Assembly: GCF_000443165.1 (NCBI RefSeq)
Contig: NZ_ATJV01000047.1
Span: 1-64,000, forward strand
Source of the DNA: Thauera terpenica 58Eu
Lineage (GTDB): Bacteria > Pseudomonadota > Gammaproteobacteria > Burkholderiales > Rhodocyclaceae
Length of the DNA stretch: 64,000 bases
Reading direction: 5' to 3'
Part shown: piece by piece, positions 1 to 9,660 of the stretch
Position numbering within the stretch: position 1 is the first letter of the stretch
Layout: the number at the start of each line of letters is the position of its first letter
Position numbers and translations under genes: made by a program
Notes under the pieces: generated by a model
Told to the model about the DNA's origin: nothing
What the model saw: only the letters and a program-made list of their open reading frames with translations
Database searches by the model: none

Positions 1-196
1 CCCCTACGAATTCATCTGCAAAGCATGGCAAAACACGCCGGACAGATTCAAAATCAATCCAGTCCAGCACACCGTGGGACTAAACACCTAAAGCACTCTT
101 CCGCCGCGACGAGAATCTGCCGTCGTCGTGCCTCCGGGCCGCTATCCGGAAGCCCGCCCCGGGTAACGTCGCGCCGCACAGCATGCTGTTCCCGCT
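1..196. other. Non-coding left edge downstream of pntB
   Basis: I see no convincing gene here. The reading frames crossing it are short or antisense shadows of pntB. GC-rich inverted repeats could act as a transcription end, but none is followed by a clear T-run. Confidence 0.4.
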
Positions 197-1576
197 TCAC
201 GTTTCCAGCGCCTTCACATGGGTGATCACTTCGGCGATAGCCTGCTGCGCGCTGCCGTACAGCATGCGGCAGTTGTCCTTGTAGAACAGCGCGTTCTCGA
301 TGCCCGAGTAGCCCGCGCCCTTGCCGCGCTTCACGACGATGACGTTCTGCGCCATGTCCACGTTGAGGATGGGCATGCCGTAGATCGGGCTGCTCTTGTC
401 GGTGCGCGCCACCGGGTTCACCACGTCGTTGGCGCCGATCACCAGCGCCACGTCGGCCTGGGCGAAGTCGGCGTTGATCTCCTCGAGGTCGAAGATCTTG
501 TCGTAGGGCACCCCGGCCTCGGCGAGCAGCACGTTCATGTGCCCCGGCATGCGCCCGGCCACCGGATGGATGGCGAAGGCCACTTCCACCCCGCCCTCTT
601 CCAGCAACTGCGCCATCTCCCACACCTTGTGCTGGGCACCGGCCACCGCCATGCCGTAGCCCGGCACGATGACGACCTTGCTCGCATAGCGCATCACCGA
701 GGCGGCATCGAGCGCGGAGAATTCCTTCATCGTGCCCTCGATCTCCTGTCCCTCGCCACCGGCGGCGGCACCGGTGAGCGGCGTGAAGATGACGTTGGAG
801 ATCGGCCGGTTCATGGCCTTGGCCATCAGCTGGGTGAGCAGCGTACCCGAGGCACCGACCACGATGCCGGCGACGATCAGCGCCGGATTGCCCAGCACAT
901 AGCCTTCGAAGCCCACCGCCAGGCCGGTGAAGGCGTTCAAGAGCGAGATCACCACCGGCATGTCGGCGCCGCCGATCGGGCTGGTGAGGATCACCCCGAG
1001 CACCAGCGCGAGCACGAAGAACAGCACGATCAGCGTACCCGACGGGGTGTCGGAGGCGATGATCGCCAGGCCGAGCAGCGCGGTGACCGCGGCCAGGGCG
1101 ATGTTCACCTTGTTCTGCTGCGGCAGACGGTAGGCCTTCTTCATGATGCCCTGCAGCTTGGCGAAAGCGACGCAGGAACCGGAAAACGCCACCGAGCCGA
1201 TCAGCGCGCCCAGCACCGCGAGCGTGGCCACTACCGTGCCGTGCACCTCGCCGCGGGCGAACTCCAGGGCGGCGATCGCCGCCGCCCCACCTCCGCCCAT
1301 GCCGTTGTAGATGGCGACCATCTGCGGCATGTCGGTCATCTTGACCGCCTTGCCCGACCACCAGGCCAGCGCCCCGCCGAGCACGATGGCGAGGATCATC
1401 AGGCCGTAGTTCTGCATGCCCGGGGTCTGCAGCGTGACCAGGGTGGCCGCGACCATCGCCCAGCCGGCCCAGACGATGCCCTTGCGGGCGGTCACCGGCG
1501 AGCTCATCGCCTTGAGGCCGAGGATGAACACCACCGCCACGACGAAGTACGAGAATTGAATGAATCCGTTCAACAT
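197..1576 (-). CDS. pntB: NAD(P) transhydrogenase subunit beta
   Basis: Beta subunit (459 aa) of the proton-translocating transhydrogenase, which uses the proton gradient to move hydride from NADH to NADP+ in the inner membrane. The first ~270 residues are a series of hydrophobic segments (domain II). The last ~180 form the NADP(H)-binding domain III, with the GYGMAVAGAQ nucleotide loop, the GANDVVNP motif and the RGKGAGYSG segment near the C-terminus. Length matches the usual ~460 aa. The start abuts the preceding small subunit, so the three pnt genes form one operon. NADPH made here could serve the dienoyl- and enoyl-CoA reductases encoded further along. Identification is secure. Confidence 0.96.
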   Translation of the reverse strand: MLNGFIQFSYFVVAVVFILGLKAMSSPVTARKGIVWAGWAMVAATLVTLQTPGMQNYGLMILAIVLGGALAWWSGKAVKMTDMPQMVAIYNGMGGGGAAAIAALEFARGEVHGTVVATLAVLGALIGSVAFSGSCVAFAKLQGIMKKAYRLPQQNKVNIALAAVTALLGLAIIASDTPSGTLIVLFFVLALVLGVILTSPIGGADMPVVISLLNAFTGLAVGFEGYVLGNPALIVAGIVVGASGTLLTQLMAKAMNRPISNVIFTPLTGAAAGGEGQEIEGTMKEFSALDAASVMRYASKVVIVPGYGMAVAGAQHKVWEMAQLLEEGGVEVAFAIHPVAGRMPGHMNVLLAEAGVPYDKIFDLEEINADFAQADVALVIGANDVVNPVARTDKSSPIYGMPILNVDMAQNVIVVKRGKGAGYSGIENALFYKDNCRMLYGSAQQAIAEVITHVKALET

Positions 1577-1879
1577 TTAGGCGCCCTCCTTCTTCTTGTC
1601 ACCCTTGTTGAACATCGCCAGCATGCGCTCGGTGACCACGTAGCCACCGGCCGCGTTGGCCGCCCCGAGGAAGACCGCGACGAAGCCGATCGCCAGCTGC
1701 AGCGGATCCTCGGGATCGGCGTGGCCGAGCACGACCATGGCGCCGACCAGCACGACGCCGTGCACGAAGTTGGAGCCGCTCATCAGCGGCGTGTGCAGGA
1801 TCACCGGCACGCGCGAGATCACCTCGTAACCGGTGAACGCGGCCAGCATGAAAATATACAAAGCGGTAATGCCGTCCAT
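1577..1879 (-). CDS. NAD(P) transhydrogenase subunit alpha, membrane part
   Basis: About 100 aa and almost entirely hydrophobic, with three predicted transmembrane segments. It corresponds to the C-terminal membrane part of PntA, which is encoded separately in many bacteria. I chose the ATG at 1879 because a strong GGGGAGG ribosome site lies 5 bases upstream; a TTG at 1897 would add six residues but overlap the pntA stop. It sits between the soluble alpha part and pntB, the standard order for a three-gene transhydrogenase. Confidence 0.92.
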   Translation of the reverse strand: MDGITALYIFMLAAFTGYEVISRVPVILHTPLMSGSNFVHGVVLVGAMVVLGHADPEDPLQLAIGFVAVFLGAANAAGGYVVTERMLAMFNKGDKKKEGA

Positions 1880-1893
1880 GTGTGCCTCCCCGG

Positions 1894-3018
1894 TCAAAGT
1901 CCCAGAACCTGCTTCACGCCGGCATGGCGCAGCTCACCCGCATGGGTGAGGCAGCAGCCGGCCATCACCTCGTCCTCCCAGTCGAGCGCAAGCGCCCCGT
2001 CCTTGATGAAGGGTGAGATGAAGTTGAAGAGGTTCTTGGCGTACATCTCGGAGGCATGCACCGGCATGCGGCTGGCGATGTGGGTGGGGCCGATCACCAG
2101 CACGTCGTCGATCCAGGTCTTCTCGCCGGGCACGGTGCCCTCGACGTTGCCGCCAGTCTCGGCGGCCATATCCACCACCACCACGCCGGGCTTCATGCGA
2201 CGGATCATGTCCGCGCTGATGATCTTGGGCGCGCGCTTGCCGGGGATCGCCGCGGTGGTGATCAGCGCGTCGCACTGCCCCACCGCCTTGGCGAGGCGCT
2301 CGGTCTGCTGGGCGCGCTCCTCGTCGGTGAGCTCACGCGCGTAGCCGCCGCTGCCCGCGGCCGACACGCCGGTGTCGACGAACTTGGCGCCGAGCGATTC
2401 GACCTGCTCGCGGGTTTCGGGGCGCACGTCGTAGGCTTCGACCATGGCGCCGATGCGGCGCGCGGTGGCGATGGCCTGTAGACCCGCGACGCCGGCGCCG
2501 ATCACCAGCACCTTGGCGGGGCGGATGGTGCCGGCGGCGTAGGTCAGCATGGGGAAGAACTTGGGGCTGTGGTCGGCAGCGATCAGCGCGCACTCGTAGC
2601 CGGCCACCGCGGCCTGGCTGGACAGCGCGTCCATCGATTGCGAGCGCGTGATGCGCGGCAGCAGTTCCAGCGCGAAGGCGGTGATCTGCTTGTCCATCAG
2701 GAGCTTCGCGCGATCGGCGTCGCCCCACGGCTGCAGCATGCCGAGCAGCACGCTGCCCGGTTTCATGGCGCCGAGCTGTTCGGCGTTGGGCGGCTGCACA
2801 CAGAGCAGCACGTCGGCCGCGGCGTACAGCGCCTGGGCGTCGGCCGCGAAGTCGATGCCGGCAAAGGCGTCGTCGCGGTAATGCGCCGGCACGCCGGCAC
2901 CGGACTGCATCAGCACTTGTGCGCCGAGCCCCTGGTATTTCTTCACCACGTCCGGGACGACAGACAAGCGTCGTTCACCGGGCATGGTTTCACTGGGAAT
3001 GCCAATTCTGATAGACAT
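1894..3018 (-). CDS. pntA: NAD(P) transhydrogenase subunit alpha, NAD-binding part
   Basis: 374-aa soluble domain I of the transhydrogenase, which binds NAD(H) and passes hydride to domain III of PntB. It resembles alanine dehydrogenase. Visible are the RRLSVVPDVVKK segment near residues 17-28, the GAGVAGLQAIATARRIGA Rossmann loop near 170-190 and the TTAAIPGKRAP motif. The ATG at 3018 is preferred over a TTG at 3027. The ribosome site is weak, so expression may depend on the upstream leader. First gene of the pnt operon. Confidence 0.94.
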   Translation of the reverse strand: MSIRIGIPSETMPGERRLSVVPDVVKKYQGLGAQVLMQSGAGVPAHYRDDAFAGIDFAADAQALYAAADVLLCVQPPNAEQLGAMKPGSVLLGMLQPWGDADRAKLLMDKQITAFALELLPRITRSQSMDALSSQAAVAGYECALIAADHSPKFFPMLTYAAGTIRPAKVLVIGAGVAGLQAIATARRIGAMVEAYDVRPETREQVESLGAKFVDTGVSAAGSGGYARELTDEERAQQTERLAKAVGQCDALITTAAIPGKRAPKIISADMIRRMKPGVVVVDMAAETGGNVEGTVPGEKTWIDDVLVIGPTHIASRMPVHASEMYAKNLFNFISPFIKDGALALDWEDEVMAGCCLTHAGELRHAGVKQVLGL

Positions 3019-3133
3019 ATTGGACAAGCAAAGCTACTTCGAAAGAGAAGCAGGGCGTCGCGCAACAGGGGGAAGAGGAGAGAAAAGCCCTGAAGACCGT
3101 CGTGGCGACAACCCGAAAACGGTCACATGGAAC

Positions 3134-4768
3134 TCACATTCCCTGGTAGATCGGCCCTTCGCCGCCCTGCGGGACCACCCAGTTGATGTTCTGGGTGGGG
3201 TCCTTGATGTCGCAGGTCTTGCAGTGCACGCAGTTCTGCGCGTTGATCTGCAGGCGCGGGCCGGCCTCTTCCTGGACGATCTCGTACACCCCGGCCGGGC
3301 AGTAGCGCTGCTCGGGGGCGTCGTGCTGGGCGAGGTTAACGCTGATCGGCACGCCCGCGTCCTTCAGCTGGAGGTGACAGGGCTGCTCTTCTTCGTGGTT
3401 GGTGTTCGACAGGAACACCGAGGACAGGCGGTCGAAGGTCAGCACGCCGTCCGGCTTGGGGTAGGCGATCTTCTCGCACTCGGCCGCGGGCTTGAGCGCG
3501 GTGTGGTCGGCGCTGTTGTGCAGCGTCCACGGCACCTTGCCGCCGAAGAGATTCTGGTCGATGCCGAACAAGAGCGAACCCATCCATAGGCCCTTCTTCA
3601 TGTAGGGCTTGAAGTTGCGCGTCTTGTGCAGCTCGGCGTGCAGCCAACTCGTGCGGAAGGCCTCCGGAAAGGCGGCCAGTTCATCGCGGCTGCGCTCGGC
3701 GCCGAGCGCGTCGAAAGCCGCCTCGGCCGCCAGCATGCCGCTCTTGATCGCCGCGTGGCTGCCCTTGATGCGCGCGGCGTTGAGGAAGCCGGCGTCGTCG
3801 CCGATCAGCGCGCCGCCCGGGAACACCAGCTTGGGCTGGCTCTGCAGGCCGCCGGCGGCGATTGCCCGTGCGCCGTAGGCCAGGCGCTTGCCGCCTTCGA
3901 TGTACTTGCGGATTTCCGGGTGGGTCTTGTAGCGCTGCATCTCCTCGAAGGGGGAGAGATGCGGGTTGGTGTAGTTCAGCCCCACCACGAAGCCGATCGA
4001 CACCAAATTGTCCTCGAGGTGATAGACGAAGCCGCCGCCGTAGGTGGCCGAATCCATCGGCCAGCCGGCGGTGTGCACCACCAGGCCGGGCACATGGCGC
4101 TCGGCGGGCACTTCCCACAGCTCCTTGATGCCGATGCCATAGGTCTGCGGGTCGACGCCTTCGCGCAGTTTGTACTTGGCTTCGAGCTGCTTGCCGAGGT
4201 GGCCACGACAGCCTTCGGCGAACAGCGTGTATTTGGCGTGCAACTCCATGCCCGGCTGGTAGTTGGGGCCGGGCTCGCCCTCGCGGGTGAGGCCCATGTC
4301 GCCGGTGGCCACGCCCTTGACCGCACCGGCCTCGTCGAACAGCACCTCGGCGCCGGCAAAGCCGGGATAGACCTCGACGCCCAGCGCCTCGGCCTGCTCG
4401 CCCAGCCACTTGGCGACATTGCCCAGGCGCACGATGTAGTTGCCGTCGTTGTGGAAGCTGTCGGGCAGCAGCGCGTTGGGGATCTGCCGGCCGCCGGTCT
4501 CGGACAGGAAAATCACCCGGTCCTCGGTGACCGCGGTCTTGATCGGTGCGCCCTGTTCCTGCCAGTCGGGGATCAGTTCGCTGAGCGCGCGCGGGTCCAT
4601 GACGGCGCCCGAGAGGATGTGCGCGCCGATCTCCGCGCCTTTCTCGATCAGGCACACGGAGACGTCGGTGCCCTTGTCCTGCGCCAGCTGCTTGAGCCGG
4701 ATCGCCGCGGCCAGGCCCGCCGGGCCGCCGCCCACGATCAGGACGTCGAATTCCATGGATTCGCGCAT
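3134..4768 (-). CDS. Electron transfer flavoprotein-ubiquinone oxidoreductase
   Basis: 544-aa membrane-associated FAD/[4Fe-4S] enzyme that takes electrons from reduced ETF and delivers them to quinone, the exit route for acyl-CoA dehydrogenase electrons. The FAD loop VGGGPAGLAAAIRL lies near residues 11-24. The C-terminal ferredoxin-like part holds CVHCKTCDIKDPTQNINW, supplying cluster cysteines. Length equals the family norm (~545). It is upstream of pntA and downstream of etfA on the same strand, so ETF, its quinone reductase and the transhydrogenase form one redox block. An ATG four codons later is an alternative start. Confidence 0.95.
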   Translation of the reverse strand: MRESMEFDVLIVGGGPAGLAAAIRLKQLAQDKGTDVSVCLIEKGAEIGAHILSGAVMDPRALSELIPDWQEQGAPIKTAVTEDRVIFLSETGGRQIPNALLPDSFHNDGNYIVRLGNVAKWLGEQAEALGVEVYPGFAGAEVLFDEAGAVKGVATGDMGLTREGEPGPNYQPGMELHAKYTLFAEGCRGHLGKQLEAKYKLREGVDPQTYGIGIKELWEVPAERHVPGLVVHTAGWPMDSATYGGGFVYHLEDNLVSIGFVVGLNYTNPHLSPFEEMQRYKTHPEIRKYIEGGKRLAYGARAIAAGGLQSQPKLVFPGGALIGDDAGFLNAARIKGSHAAIKSGMLAAEAAFDALGAERSRDELAAFPEAFRTSWLHAELHKTRNFKPYMKKGLWMGSLLFGIDQNLFGGKVPWTLHNSADHTALKPAAECEKIAYPKPDGVLTFDRLSSVFLSNTNHEEEQPCHLQLKDAGVPISVNLAQHDAPEQRYCPAGVYEIVQEEAGPRLQINAQNCVHCKTCDIKDPTQNINWVVPQGGEGPIYQGM

Positions 4769-4861
4769 GAGTGCTGATTCTCTTCGTATTGAGCCACCAC
4801 GGCGGCCCGTTGGCTGTTAGTCGATACGGGGCTTGTGGCCCCGCTCATAAGCGGCATTCGC

Positions 4862-5794
4862 TCAGGACAACGCGGCGGTGAGTTCCGGAACCGCGGCGAA
4901 GAGATCCGCGACCAGGCCGTAGTCGGCGACCTGGAAGATAGGTGCCTCGGGGTCCTTGTTGATCGCCACGATCACCTTGGAATCCTTCATGCCCGCCAGG
5001 TGCTGGATGGCGCCCGAGATGCCCACCGCCAGGTAGACCTGCGGGGCGACGATCTTGCCCGTCTGCCCGACTTGGTAGTCGTTGGGCACGAAACCCGCGT
5101 CAACCGCCGCTCGGCTCGCGCCAAGTGCGGCGCCAAGCTTGTCGGCGAGCGGTTCGAGCAGCGCGTGGTAGTTCTCGCCGCTGCCCAGGCCCCGGCCGCC
5201 GGAGACGATGATCTTGGCCGCACCGAGTTCGGGGCGTTCGCTCTTGGTCAGCTCACGCCCGACCAGCTTGGAGAGGCCCAGGTCGGCGCCCGCGGCCAAA
5301 TTCTCGACCGCGGCCGAACCGCCTTCTGCCGCCGCCTCGAAGGCGGTGGTGCGCACGGTGATCGCCTTCACAGCGTCGGCACTCTTGACCGTGGCCATGG
5401 CGTTGCCGGCGTAGATCGGACGCACGAAGGTGTCCGCAGCTTCGACCGCGACGATGTCGGAGATCTGCGCCACGTCGAGGAGCGCCGCCACGCGCGGCAT
5501 GACGTTCTTGCCGTAGGAAGTGGCCGGGGCGAGGATGTGGCTGTAGCCCGGCGCATTGGCCACCACCAACGCGGCGACGTTCTCGGCCAGTTGCGCTTCG
5601 TAGTGCGGGGCGGCCGCGCACAGCACCTTGGCCACGCCGGCGAGCTTGGCCGCGGCGTTGCAGGCGCCTTCGCACCCTTGGCCGGCCACCAGCACGTGGA
5701 TGTCACCGCCGATCGCAGCGGCAGCCGTCACGGTGTTGAGCGTGGCGGCCTTGATCGATTGATTGTCGTGTTCAGCAATAACCAGAATCGCCAT
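4862..5794 (-). CDS. etfA: Electron transfer flavoprotein alpha subunit
   Basis: 310-aa alpha subunit of ETF, the soluble FAD carrier between acyl-CoA dehydrogenases and ETF-QO. The C-terminal FAD domain shows [12 protein letters not shown] near residues 195-206, [20 protein letters not shown] and the [18 protein letters not shown] signature. The start lies 1 bp after the etfB stop, so the two subunits are cotranscribed and probably translationally coupled. Confidence 0.96.
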   Translation of the reverse strand: MAILVIAEHDNQSIKAATLNTVTAAAAIGGDIHVLVAGQGCEGACNAAAKLAGVAKVLCAAAPHYEAQLAENVAALVVANAPGYSHILAPATSYGKNVMPRVAALLDVAQISDIVAVEAADTFVRPIYAGNAMATVKSADAVKAITVRTTAFEAAAEGGSAAVENLAAGADLGLSKLVGRELTKSERPELGAAKIIVSGGRGLGSGENYHALLEPLADKLGAALGASRAAVDAGFVPNDYQVGQTGKIVAPQVYLAVGISGAIQHLAGMKDSKVIVAINKDPEAPIFQVADYGLVADLFAAVPELTAALS

Positions 5795-5795
5795 C

Positions 5796-6545
5796 TCAGA
5801 TCACCTTCGCTTCGTTCTTGAGCTTGTCGACGAGTTGCGCGACATCCGCGACGCGCACGCCGGCGCTGCGCTTGGGCGGCTCGGCCACTTTCAGGGTCGC
5901 CAGACGCGGCGCGACATCCACGCCCAGTTCATCGGGCTTGACGGTGTCGAGCGGTTTCTTCTTGGCCTTCATGATGTTGGGCAGCGTGGCGTAGCGCGGC
6001 TCGTTGAGGCGCAGGTCGGTGGTGACCACCGCCGGCAGCTTGAGCTCGATGGTTTCCAGGCCGCCGTCGATCTCGCGGGTCACCGTGGTGCTCTCGCCCG
6101 CCAGCGTGACCTTGGAGGCGAAGGTGGCCTGCGGCCAGCCCATCAGCGCGGCGAGCATTTGCCCGGTCTGGTTGGCGTCGTCGTCGATCGCCTGCTTACC
6201 GCAGATCACCACCTGCGGGGCTTCCTTGTCGCACAGCGCCTTCAACAACTTGGCCACGGCCAGCGGCTGCAGTTCGACATCGGTCTCGACCAGGATGCCG
6301 CGGTCGGCACCGATGGCCATCGCCGCGCGCAAGGTTTCCTGGCAGGCGGCCACGCCGCAGCTCACCGCCACCACCTCGGTGGCCACGCCGGCTTCCTTGA
6401 GCCGCACCGCCTCTTCCACCGCGATTTCGTCGAAGGGATTCATGGCCATCTTGAGATTGGACAGGTCCACTCCTGTCCCATCCGCCTTGACTCGCACCTT
6501 GACGTTGTAGTCAAGCACGCGTTTGACAGGTACCAAAATCTTCAT
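5796..6545 (-). CDS. etfB: Electron transfer flavoprotein beta subunit
   Basis: 249-aa beta subunit of ETF (AMP-binding, dimer partner of EtfA). It begins [16 protein letters not shown] and carries the ETF-beta signature region around the [15 protein letters not shown] segment. The ATG at 6545 is chosen because a GAGGAG ribosome site lies just upstream; an earlier in-frame ATG at 6560 lacks one. It heads the etfB-etfA pair and is well placed to serve the acyl-CoA dehydrogenase at 39.3 kb. Confidence 0.96.
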   Translation of the reverse strand: MKILVPVKRVLDYNVKVRVKADGTGVDLSNLKMAMNPFDEIAVEEAVRLKEAGVATEVVAVSCGVAACQETLRAAMAIGADRGILVETDVELQPLAVAKLLKALCDKEAPQVVICGKQAIDDDANQTGQMLAALMGWPQATFASKVTLAGESTTVTREIDGGLETIELKLPAVVTTDLRLNEPRYATLPNIMKAKKKPLDTVKPDELGVDVAPRLATLKVAEPPKRSAGVRVADVAQLVDKLKNEAKVI

Positions 6546-6571
6546 GGTTCTCCTCTGCATTGTTTGGGGAG

Positions 6572-6591
6572 CACCTCTCGAATGAGAGGTG
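6572..6591. repeat. 8-bp stem, 4-bp loop hairpin before etfB
   Basis: Perfect inverted repeat CACCTCTC-gaat-GAGAGGTG between the molybdoprotein gene and etfB. No T-run follows on either strand, so it is more likely a processing or attenuation hairpin than a strong intrinsic terminator. Confidence 0.45.
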
Positions 6592-6616
6592 ATCTACGCC
6601 TTGCCCATTGGGGTAC

Positions 6617-7345
6617 CTATGTTCCCCCTGCCTTGAGGGAGGCCGCCGCCTCCCTCCTCTCCAGTGCCGTACGCATCATCCGCCGGGCCCCGGGAGCAAG
6701 GAGCTTGTAGAGCACGCGGATGAACCAGTTCGGCAGGTAGCGGGCGCGCTCTTCGAAGGCGACGCGACCGCGCGGGTGATCCATCAGATCGGGATAGGGA
6801 AATGGAAAGCGGTATTTCCGCCGGTTCCGCCAAAACTCGATCGCCGCGACATGCTTGGCGTTCTTGTAGCCGTAGTGCGCAGGTGCGACGAGACGCAGCG
6901 GCGCACCGTGGGCAATATCGAGGGGTTTGCCGTCGAGCTCGTCGGCGAGCAAGACGTCGTCGGCCAGCAGATCCCGCAACTGCATGCTGACCGCGTAACC
7001 GTCCTGACCGCGGAAGACGACGAAATCCGCACCGTCAAGTGGCTGAACTGTGCGCAATACCACTTGCAGGTAGAAGTCCCTGAACCGCACCCCTCCCCAG
7101 CGCAGGCCGCGATACGACCAGGTGGTGACGCAGTGAAAATCGGACACCTGTTCAACCCGCTCCAGGGCGTTCAACTCGCTGGTGACAATGATTTCGCTAC
7201 GCACATCGCCGCCAATCTTGAATGCCTTCTGCGTCGGCGAATGTGGAAAACGCTTGGCGAACAGGCCCAGGCCGAAGCGTTCGAAGCTGGGGTATTCAAC
7301 CTGCCCGGGCGGCAGCGCTTTGGCGTTCTTGTCGGTCGTGGTCAT
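6617..7345 (-). CDS. Molybdopterin-dependent oxidoreductase, sulfite-oxidase fold
   Basis: 242-aa protein made of the molybdenum-cofactor domain of the sulfite oxidase/YedY superfamily. The cofactor cysteine is probably Cys72 in the DFHCVTTWS segment; the SYRGLRWGGVRF stretch follows. No signal peptide, haem domain or C-terminal dimerisation domain is visible, so this is a minimal version, probably cytoplasmic. The ATG at 7345 has a GGGAG ribosome site; longer upstream readings lie inside the next gene. Substrate unknown. It ends a run of minus-strand genes encoding CoA-ester enzymes, just upstream of etfB. Confidence 0.82.
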   Translation of the reverse strand: MTTTDKNAKALPPGQVEYPSFERFGLGLFAKRFPHSPTQKAFKIGGDVRSEIIVTSELNALERVEQVSDFHCVTTWSYRGLRWGGVRFRDFYLQVVLRTVQPLDGADFVVFRGQDGYAVSMQLRDLLADDVLLADELDGKPLDIAHGAPLRLVAPAHYGYKNAKHVAAIEFWRNRRKYRFPFPYPDLMDHPRGRVAFEERARYLPNWFIRVLYKLLAPGARRMMRTALERREAAASLKAGGT

Positions 7346-7367
7346 GGTTTCTCCCGTCCCCGGCTCG

Positions 7368-8360
7368 CTACGCCTGGCTGCCGGCCGACGCGCGCGCCGG
7401 CCGCAACTCGAGCCCATCGAGGAAGCGCAGCACGTGCGCGTTGGTCTCGCCAGGCTGCTCAAGCTGTACCCAGTGCCCGGCACCGTCGATCAGTTCGACA
7501 AAACGCAAATCCTCAAAACACGGCACGAAGTGCTCGCGCCATAGTGGATCGAACAACAACACCGGATCCTCGGATCCGGCAAGGAAAGCCGCCGGCTGTG
7601 AAATCTTCATTCCATCGAGTTCGGGAGTGCTGGCCGAAAGGGTCGGGATGTTTCGGTACCAGTTGAGCGATCCTCGGAAACCTGAGTGCTGGTACTGAGC
7701 CACGTAGTAGTCCATATCCAGCTCACTCATGAAGCTCGATAGATCACCGGGCGGTGGTAAGGCGTCCAGCAGTCCGCTCGAACGCGGGCGCGCCATCTGA
7801 CATAAGAAGGTCGTCTGACCTGCCTGGCCACACACCGAGTAGTAGATGCTCGCGAGACTCGCCCGGACGTCTCGCTCCAACTCTCGCTCAGCGATGCCGG
7901 GTTCCTGGAAATAGCGCATGTACCAAAACGCGTCGTCGTTACCTGTGGGATCGACCGTCTCCGGACCCATACGCCAGAAGGGCACCGATAGTCCCATTAC
8001 CGCGCGACACTGGCGCGGATGCAGCAAGGCGGTGTACCAAGCCACTACGCAGCCCCAGTCGTGACCGACGACGACAAATCGCTCGTCGCCGAGTGCCTGC
8101 GCAATGCCCACGACGTCACCCGCCAGTTTGCGGATCGCGTAGTCCTCGACCGCCGGCGGCGCTTCGCTGCAGCCGAAGCCCCGCATATCGGGAGCTGCGA
8201 CCCGGTAGCCGGCATCAATCAGCGGGTCGATCATGTGGCGCCACAGGTACCAGCATTGAGGCCAACCATGCACGAGGATCACCAACGGACCTTCCCCGGC
8301 GACCAGAGACCGCAGGCGAATACCGTTGACGTGCAGTTGCTCGAAACTCCGAACGTTCAT
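7368..8360 (-). CDS. Alpha/beta hydrolase, epoxide-hydrolase-like
   Basis: 330-aa alpha/beta hydrolase. The oxyanion motif HGWPQCWYLWR lies near residues 33-43, the nucleophile elbow GHDWGC gives an Asp nucleophile, GSEDPVL carries the likely acid, and GAGHWVQLEQP the catalytic His. An Asp nucleophile favours an epoxide hydrolase or dehalogenase-like reaction over an esterase. The ATG at 8360 follows AAGGAAG; an ATG 10 codons earlier is less well placed. It resembles the hydrolase at 40.6 kb in architecture. Substrate unknown. Confidence 0.82.
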   Translation of the reverse strand: MNVRSFEQLHVNGIRLRSLVAGEGPLVILVHGWPQCWYLWRHMIDPLIDAGYRVAAPDMRGFGCSEAPPAVEDYAIRKLAGDVVGIAQALGDERFVVVGHDWGCVVAWYTALLHPRQCRAVMGLSVPFWRMGPETVDPTGNDDAFWYMRYFQEPGIAERELERDVRASLASIYYSVCGQAGQTTFLCQMARPRSSGLLDALPPPGDLSSFMSELDMDYYVAQYQHSGFRGSLNWYRNIPTLSASTPELDGMKISQPAAFLAGSEDPVLLFDPLWREHFVPCFEDLRFVELIDGAGHWVQLEQPGETNAHVLRFLDGLELRPARASAGSQA

Positions 8361-8386
8361 CCGTGTCTTCCTTGTCGGATTGAGCG

Positions 8387-9658
8387 TCACAGTGACGCGC
8401 AGAGATCGTCCCAGCGCGCGGCAAGCGCGCCTCGGTGATCCGGGGCGGAAATGGCGATCAGGCGCTCCGCACGCTGAACAAGCGAAGCGCCCCGCAGATC
8501 GGCCACGCCGTGTTCGGTCACTACGAGATCAGCTACATGGCGCGGTGCTCCGACGAGGGCGCCCTCGCCCAGGCGCGGCACGATGCGCGACAGCGCCCCG
8601 CCTGAGGCACTCGACAGCAGCGCGAACACCGCCCGGCCGCCCGGCGACAGGCGCGCGCCTGCAGCAAAGGCCGGCATGCCACCGACGCCGGCGACAAGCT
8701 GCCCGTTGAGGGTGTCGCAGTTGACCTGACCGAAGAGGTCCACTTCGAGCGCCGCATTGATGGCGACGAAGTTGTCGATCGCACCGATTTTCCGCGGATC
8801 GTGGGTCTCGCACACCGGTGCGAAGCGAAAGGTCTCGTCCCGCGCGACGCGTTGGTAGTACTCCGCATCGCCCAGGGCGACGCCGACCGTCACAGCGTCG
8901 CGCCCGCGGATGGCGCCCTCGTCGATCAACGGCACGATCGAGGCCGTGGCCATGCCGGCATGGAGCCGGAGCCCGCGATGACCGCGCAGCGTAGCGAGCA
9001 CCGCTGCCACCATCTTGCCGATGCCGACTTGCACAGTGTCGCCGTCGCGCACAACGGAGGCCACCTGGCGCGCTAGAAGGGCGAACTGCTCGTTGGTCGA
9101 TTCCGCCGGATAGCTCAGCAGATCCGCCGCATGCTCGATCACCGCTTCACACTCACTGATGTGCAGTGACACGCTACCGCGCGTACGTGGCATGGAAGGG
9201 TTGATGTGCGCCACCTTGCGCTTCGCCCGACCCCAGGCGACTGGCGCGAAGTCGTGGCACACGCCCAAGCTCAACCAACCGCCCGCGTCCGGCTCACTCG
9301 TCTGCACGACTGCCACGTCGATGTCGAGTTGCGCCAGATCCTGCCAAGCACCAAGGTAGTCCGCCGGCAGCAGTTCCACCCGCCCGGACTGGAAGCCAGG
9401 CCGGAAAGCCGGCGACATGAAGTAAGCACGCTGACGCGCTTGCGGGTGCAAGCTCACGTAGGCGCCGTCGTTGATACCGGGAAAGAACACGCCCACGAAG
9501 CGCACCCCGGCTGCCTTCTCCGGCATCGCACGCAGGGCGTCGCGCACCGCCAGCGATTCACCCGACACCCCACCGAGGAAAACCGTCATCCCTGGTTCGA
9601 ACGAGGCAACGAGTTCCTCCACCGACTGGCGCGGCGGGGCCGCCCTGCTCGCCATCAT
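8387..9658 (-). CDS. Acetyl-CoA hydrolase / 4-hydroxybutyrate CoA-transferase family protein
   Basis: 423-aa class I CoA-transferase. The family motif ALEVDLFGQVN holds the probable catalytic Glu, followed by GGMPAF, and VVTEHGVADLRG is the conserved C-terminal segment. Such enzymes move CoA between acids or hydrolyse acetyl-CoA through a glutamyl-CoA intermediate. The ATG at 9658 is 2 bp past the thiolase stop with no obvious ribosome site, indicating translational coupling. Beside the thiolase and the HMG-CoA-synthase-like gene it may recycle CoA at the end of a side-chain degradation route. Confidence 0.88.
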   Translation of the reverse strand: MMASRAAPPRQSVEELVASFEPGMTVFLGGVSGESLAVRDALRAMPEKAAGVRFVGVFFPGINDGAYVSLHPQARQRAYFMSPAFRPGFQSGRVELLPADYLGAWQDLAQLDIDVAVVQTSEPDAGGWLSLGVCHDFAPVAWGRAKRKVAHINPSMPRTRGSVSLHISECEAVIEHAADLLSYPAESTNEQFALLARQVASVVRDGDTVQVGIGKMVAAVLATLRGHRGLRLHAGMATASIVPLIDEGAIRGRDAVTVGVALGDAEYYQRVARDETFRFAPVCETHDPRKIGAIDNFVAINAALEVDLFGQVNCDTLNGQLVAGVGGMPAFAAGARLSPGGRAVFALLSSASGGALSRIVPRLGEGALVGAPRHVADLVVTEHGVADLRGASLVQRAERLIAISAPDHRGALAARWDDLCASL

Positions 9659-9660
9659 GG

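Noticed and set aside
218-2344. Long plus-strand open frame (708 codons) opposite pntB/pntA
   Set aside because: His/Asp/Arg-rich composition is typical of the antisense frame of GC-rich genes; the minus-strand pnt genes explain the region fully.
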